Below are positions 6,156 to 8,541 of a DNA stretch of 8,541 bases, one piece after another. The notes under the pieces are model-generated. The model did not search any database. It saw only the letters and a program-made list of their open reading frames with translations, and was not told where the DNA came from. A program made the position numbers and the translations under genes. Source of the stretch: Spirochaetia bacterium (lineage in GTDB: Bacteria > Spirochaetota > Spirochaetia > Sphaerochaetales > Sphaerochaetaceae); the NCBI GenBank assembly GCA_009929055.1, contig SABI01000103.1, positions 1-8,541 on the forward strand, read 5' to 3'. Each line of letters opens with the position of its first letter. The first letter of the stretch is position 1.

Positions 6156-7019
6156 ATGGCTAGAAAAAAGAATTACTCCTTAGATAGAAACCTCCAAGTA
6201 AAGCTTATCCCCTCCTATATCGTTATTGGTGGATGGGTATTATTTACTTTCGTCCTTATTGGATGGGTCTTTTTTGCATCTTTTTCAACTTCCCAAGAAA
6301 TATTTAGTGACCATATGTTTAAATTTGAAACCGGATTTCATTTTGAGAACTACGTAAAAGCATGGAAAACTCAGAAAGTGAGTGTCTTCTTCATGAACTC
6401 ACTCTTTTATACAGTTGTCTCGTGTACTGCTATTATTCTTATTTCAAGTCCAGCTTCTTATGTACTCAGTAGATTTAAATTTAGAGGAAATATGGTTGTA
6501 CAAAATCTGATTGCTTCTGCCCTCGGAATTCCAGCGATTATGATAGTGATGCCCTTATTTGGATTAGTAAGCAGGCTCCACCTAACAAATAATCGATGGC
6601 TCCTCATCTTTTTATATATATCGATGAGTGTCCCTTTTTCAACATTCTTCTTATTCTCATTCTTTAAAAGTTTAAGCACTACATATGAAGAAGCTGCTGC
6701 TATTGATGGGTGTTCTCCATCTGGAACTTTTTGGAGAATAATGTTCCCCCTTGTTCAACCAGGGATTGTAACAGTAACAATATTTAACTTTATTACAATT
6801 TGGAATGAATATTTTATGTCGATGATCTTTGCTAATAGGCCAAATGTAAGGCCAGTAGCTGTTGGATTATTCAACATGATTCAAGCAATGCGTTATACAG
6901 GAGATTGGGGAGGAATGTTTGCTTCAGTTGTAATAGTTTTCATGCCAACTTTTATCCTCTACATATTCTTATCTGATAAAATTATTCAAGGCGTTACAGC
7001 TGGAGCGATAAAAGGATAA
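6156..7019 (+). CDS. Sugar ABC transporter permease, MalG/UgpE type
   Basis: This 287-residue inner-membrane partner of the preceding permease has an N-terminal membrane segment (about 20-42), then segments near 79-103, 117-138, 147-171, 203-225 and 255-273. The EAA loop runs from E179 (EAAAIDG) to P198, with the conserved Gly at 185. IWNEY (215-219) and the C-terminal QGVTAGAIKG are typical of MalG-type subunits; the latter end inserts toward the ATPase dimer interface. Its AGGAGAG ribosome binding site overlaps the stop codon of the previous gene, 13 bp upstream, which indicates translational coupling. Confidence 0.94.
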   Translation: MARKKNYSLDRNLQVKLIPSYIVIGGWVLFTFVLIGWVFFASFSTSQEIFSDHMFKFETGFHFENYVKAWKTQKVSVFFMNSLFYTVVSCTAIILISSPASYVLSRFKFRGNMVVQNLIASALGIPAIMIVMPLFGLVSRLHLTNNRWLLIFLYISMSVPFSTFFLFSFFKSLSTTYEEAAAIDGCSPSGTFWRIMFPLVQPGIVTVTIFNFITIWNEYFMSMIFANRPNVRPVAVGLFNMIQAMRYTGDWGGMFASVVIVFMPTFILYIFLSDKIIQGVTAGAIKG

Positions 7020-7038
7020 GAGAGTACTCACCTGTATA

Positions 7039-7090
7039 GATTAAAGAACTTTTTTGTAATAGGCAGATTTGTCTATCTAATGTTCTAATC
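7039..7090 (+). other. Structured intergenic hairpin between permease and kinase genes
   Basis: ATAGGCA (7059-7065) pairs with TGTCTAT (7070-7076, one G-U) around a GATT loop. Outside it, GATT plus AGAAC (7039-7042, 7045-7049) pair with GTTCT plus AATC (7082-7090), leaving a U-rich asymmetric internal loop. There is no terminal U-tract on the 3' side, so an mRNA processing or stability element is likelier than a terminator. A small GCTC/GAGC stem (7109-7120) lies just before the GAGGA ribosome binding site (7121-7125) and could tune kinase translation. Confidence 0.45.
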
Positions 7091-7129
7091 ATTTCACACT
7101 TAGATTAAGCTCATAAGAGCGAGGACATA

Positions 7130-8224
7130 ATGAACATAGCCAACGATAAGATAGAAGAGGTAATTTCACACTTTAAGATAACAGGAACTCTCCTTAATAT
7201 TAAAGCAAATAGAGAAGGACATATAAACTCTACCTTTATCTCAACATTTGAAGCTGGTGGAATTATAAAAAAATATACCCACCAGAGAATTAACACCCAC
7301 GTATTTAAACACCCATTTGAGGTAATGGAAAATATTAATGCCATCACCAGCCATATAAGAAAAAAACTAATCAAAGAAAATTGTGAAGTGACAAAAAGGT
7401 GCTTACAAGTAGTAAAGACCAAAGATAACACCCTCCTTTTTGTTGATAAAGTGGGAGGACATTGGAGAACGTATCACTTTATTGATGATGTAAAAACCTT
7501 TTCAACTATTGAAAATGAAGAACAAGCAAAATTACTTGGACATGCTGTTGGTCAATTTCAATTATATCTTAGTGACTTTGATGGAACAACTTTACATGAA
7601 ACTATTCCCCATTTTCATGATATGACTCTTCGCTATAAACAATTAGAAAAAGCAAAGAAGGTAAACTTTAATAATAGAATAGAAATGGTGAAAGAAGAAC
7701 TTCATTTTCTTGAGGTCAATAAAGAAAGAGGACAGAGACTCTGGCAAAGCATGGAAAGAGGATTACTTCCTGTTCGAGTAACTCATAATGACACAAAGAT
7801 GAATAATGTCCTCTTTTCACTTGATGGAAAAGAAGCACTTTGCGTGATAGATCTTGATACCGTGATGCCAGGAACGATTCTTTTTGATACTGGCGATATG
7901 ATTCGAACCGCAACAAATAGGGCTGCAGAGGATGAAACAGATCTGAATAAAGTAGAATGTGATGTTGCTCTTCACAAAGCCCTTATTCAAGGATACCTCT
8001 CTAAAGCTCTCTTTCTTACCCCTAGTGAAAAAGAATTAGTAGTAGAATCAGGAAGGAATATTACCCAAATTATGGCAGTAAGATTCCTTAGTGATTATCT
8101 CAATGGAGATATTTATTACCATATTGAGAGAGAAGATCATAATATAATACGGGCTAGAACCCAAATAAAACTTATACAGGATATGGACAAAAAATGGGAT
8201 ATCCTCACCCACATAGAAAATTAG
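7130..8224 (+). CDS. NahK-like sugar 1-kinase (APH/choline kinase fold)
   Basis: This 364-residue cytoplasmic kinase has the aminoglycoside phosphotransferase fold. Features shared with N-acetylhexosamine 1-kinase (NahK) and its relatives are GHINSTF (30-36) in the nucleotide-binding N-lobe, HQRINTHVFKHP (51-62), the catalytic loop THNDTKMNN (218-226, catalytic Asp D221) and the metal-binding segment DLDTVMPG (241-248) followed by FDTGDMIR. NahK of bifidobacteria phosphorylates GlcNAc or GalNAc at C1 with ATP, feeding a nucleotide-sugar or phosphosugar route after phosphorolysis of lacto-N-biose or galacto-N-biose. Here the gene follows a sugar importer by 110 bp containing a hairpin and precedes a DUF5107-type gene, so a role with an imported glycan is likely. 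The exact sugar is inferred, and aminoglycoside resistance is unlikely. The start is supported by GAGGA (7121-7125), rather close to the ATG. Confidence 0.85.
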   Translation: MNIANDKIEEVISHFKITGTLLNIKANREGHINSTFISTFEAGGIIKKYTHQRINTHVFKHPFEVMENINAITSHIRKKLIKENCEVTKRCLQVVKTKDNTLLFVDKVGGHWRTYHFIDDVKTFSTIENEEQAKLLGHAVGQFQLYLSDFDGTTLHETIPHFHDMTLRYKQLEKAKKVNFNNRIEMVKEELHFLEVNKERGQRLWQSMERGLLPVRVTHNDTKMNNVLFSLDGKEALCVIDLDTVMPGTILFDTGDMIRTATNRAAEDETDLNKVECDVALHKALIQGYLSKALFLTPSEKELVVESGRNITQIMAVRFLSDYLNGDIYYHIEREDHNIIRARTQIKLIQDMDKKWDILTHIEN

Positions 8225-8237
8225 GAGAGAGCCTCAT

Positions 8238-8541
8238 ATGAGTGTAAGAATAGAAAAAATTACTATTAAAGCATCCTTACCACAAGGAGAGAACCCTCTT
8301 CCCTATTTCAGGGCCCCTCACCACGACATGCTCGTGTGTGTAAAAGAGAATGTAGGGATAGATTATCAGAAGTTGATGGGACTCGATTGTGGATATAGAG
8401 TGCTCCCCTACTCTGTTCAAGATAGGTATGATACCAACCGAGTAGAACAAGAAATTGAAGCAGTTGTCATGGAAAATGAATTTCTTAAATTCCGAATTAA
8501 TCTTGCTCGCGGCGGCGTAATTGATAGCGCCATTTATAAAC
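8238..8541 (+). CDS. DUF5107-type protein, N-terminal part (runs off the window)
   Basis: An open frame of 101 complete codons continues past the window end. The ATG at 8238 follows a TAGGAGAGA ribosome binding site that contains the stop codon of the kinase gene, 13 bp away, so translation is probably coupled. Recognisable segments are GENPLPYFR (17-25), GYRVLPYSVQDRYD (52-65), and VMENEFLKFRINLARGGV (77-94). Together they resemble the start of DUF5107 proteins, where NPLP and LPY-QDRYDR precede a stretch of the type VLENEYLKATF-ELGGRLWSL. The usual GGR is GGV here. There is no signal peptide, so it should be cytoplasmic. Family members are large, often with TPR-like repeats, frequently lie beside sugar ABC importers, and have a beta-sandwich part resembling aldose epimerases. 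Their activity is not established to my knowledge. The assignment is by remembered pattern from a short fragment. Confidence 0.7.
   Translation, partial: MSVRIEKITIKASLPQGENPLPYFRAPHHDMLVCVKENVGIDYQKLMGLDCGYRVLPYSVQDRYDTNRVEQEIEAVVMENEFLKFRINLARGGVIDSAIYK

Noticed and set aside
7111..7431. Minus-strand open frame of 106 codons with hydrophobic runs
   Set aside because: It is the complement of the kinase N-terminus; hydrophobicity arises from reading Lys/Asn-rich codons in reverse.
7130..8224. Aminoglycoside resistance gene
   Set aside because: The fold is shared, but the QRIN, THNDTK and DLDTVMPG segments and the sugar-operon context fit NahK-like kinases instead.

Overview
The window is an AT-rich bacterial chromosomal segment that looks like a carbohydrate-uptake locus beside a few unrelated genes. 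No gene in it fixes the taxonomy. The extracellular solute-binding protein has a Sec signal but no lipobox cysteine, which suggests a diderm with a periplasm. The leader style (hydrophobic core, then Ser-Ala-Gly-Gly-Thr-Ser-Glu) and the gene mix remind me of Spirochaetota of the Sphaerochaeta/Treponema type. That placement is a guess from style only. I see no rRNA, tRNA, CRISPR array, insertion sequence or phage gene.

Left part. Positions 1-179 are non-coding leader with tandem 10-bp repeats and a weak promoter candidate. They precede a plus-strand gene (180-1328) for a protein of the bacterial archaeo-eukaryotic release factor (baeRF) superfamily, which carries a literal Gly-Gly-Gln. A strong hairpin at 1363-1395 separates it from a convergent minus-strand iron-dependent alcohol dehydrogenase (1451-2629). 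Upstream of that gene lies a 231-bp intergenic region with small repeats and no gene.

Right part. A minus-strand AraC-family regulator (about 2861-3778) is divergent from a plus-strand operon: solute-binding protein (3912-5168), MalF-type permease (5234-6142), MalG-type permease (6156-7019), a NahK-like sugar 1-kinase (7130-8224), and the first 101 codons of a DUF5107-type protein that runs off the end (8238-8541). The divergent control region is well organised. The regulator has a promoter with a perfect -10 whose predicted +1 falls on its ATG. The operon has a perfect -10 with no recognisable -35, and in its place two AAATAC direct repeats exactly 21 bp apart, as expected for an activator-dependent AraC-type promoter.

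Working model (inference): the regulator senses a sugar ligand and activates the operon. The binding protein and two permeases import an oligosaccharide, powered by an ATPase encoded elsewhere. The DUF5107 protein, whose fold is probably carbohydrate-active, may process the glycan, and the NahK-like kinase may phosphorylate a released (N-acetyl)hexosamine at C1. The pairing of a NahK-like kinase with a DUF5107 protein, with no GH112 phosphorylase visible, is the best candidate here for a poorly described pathway.
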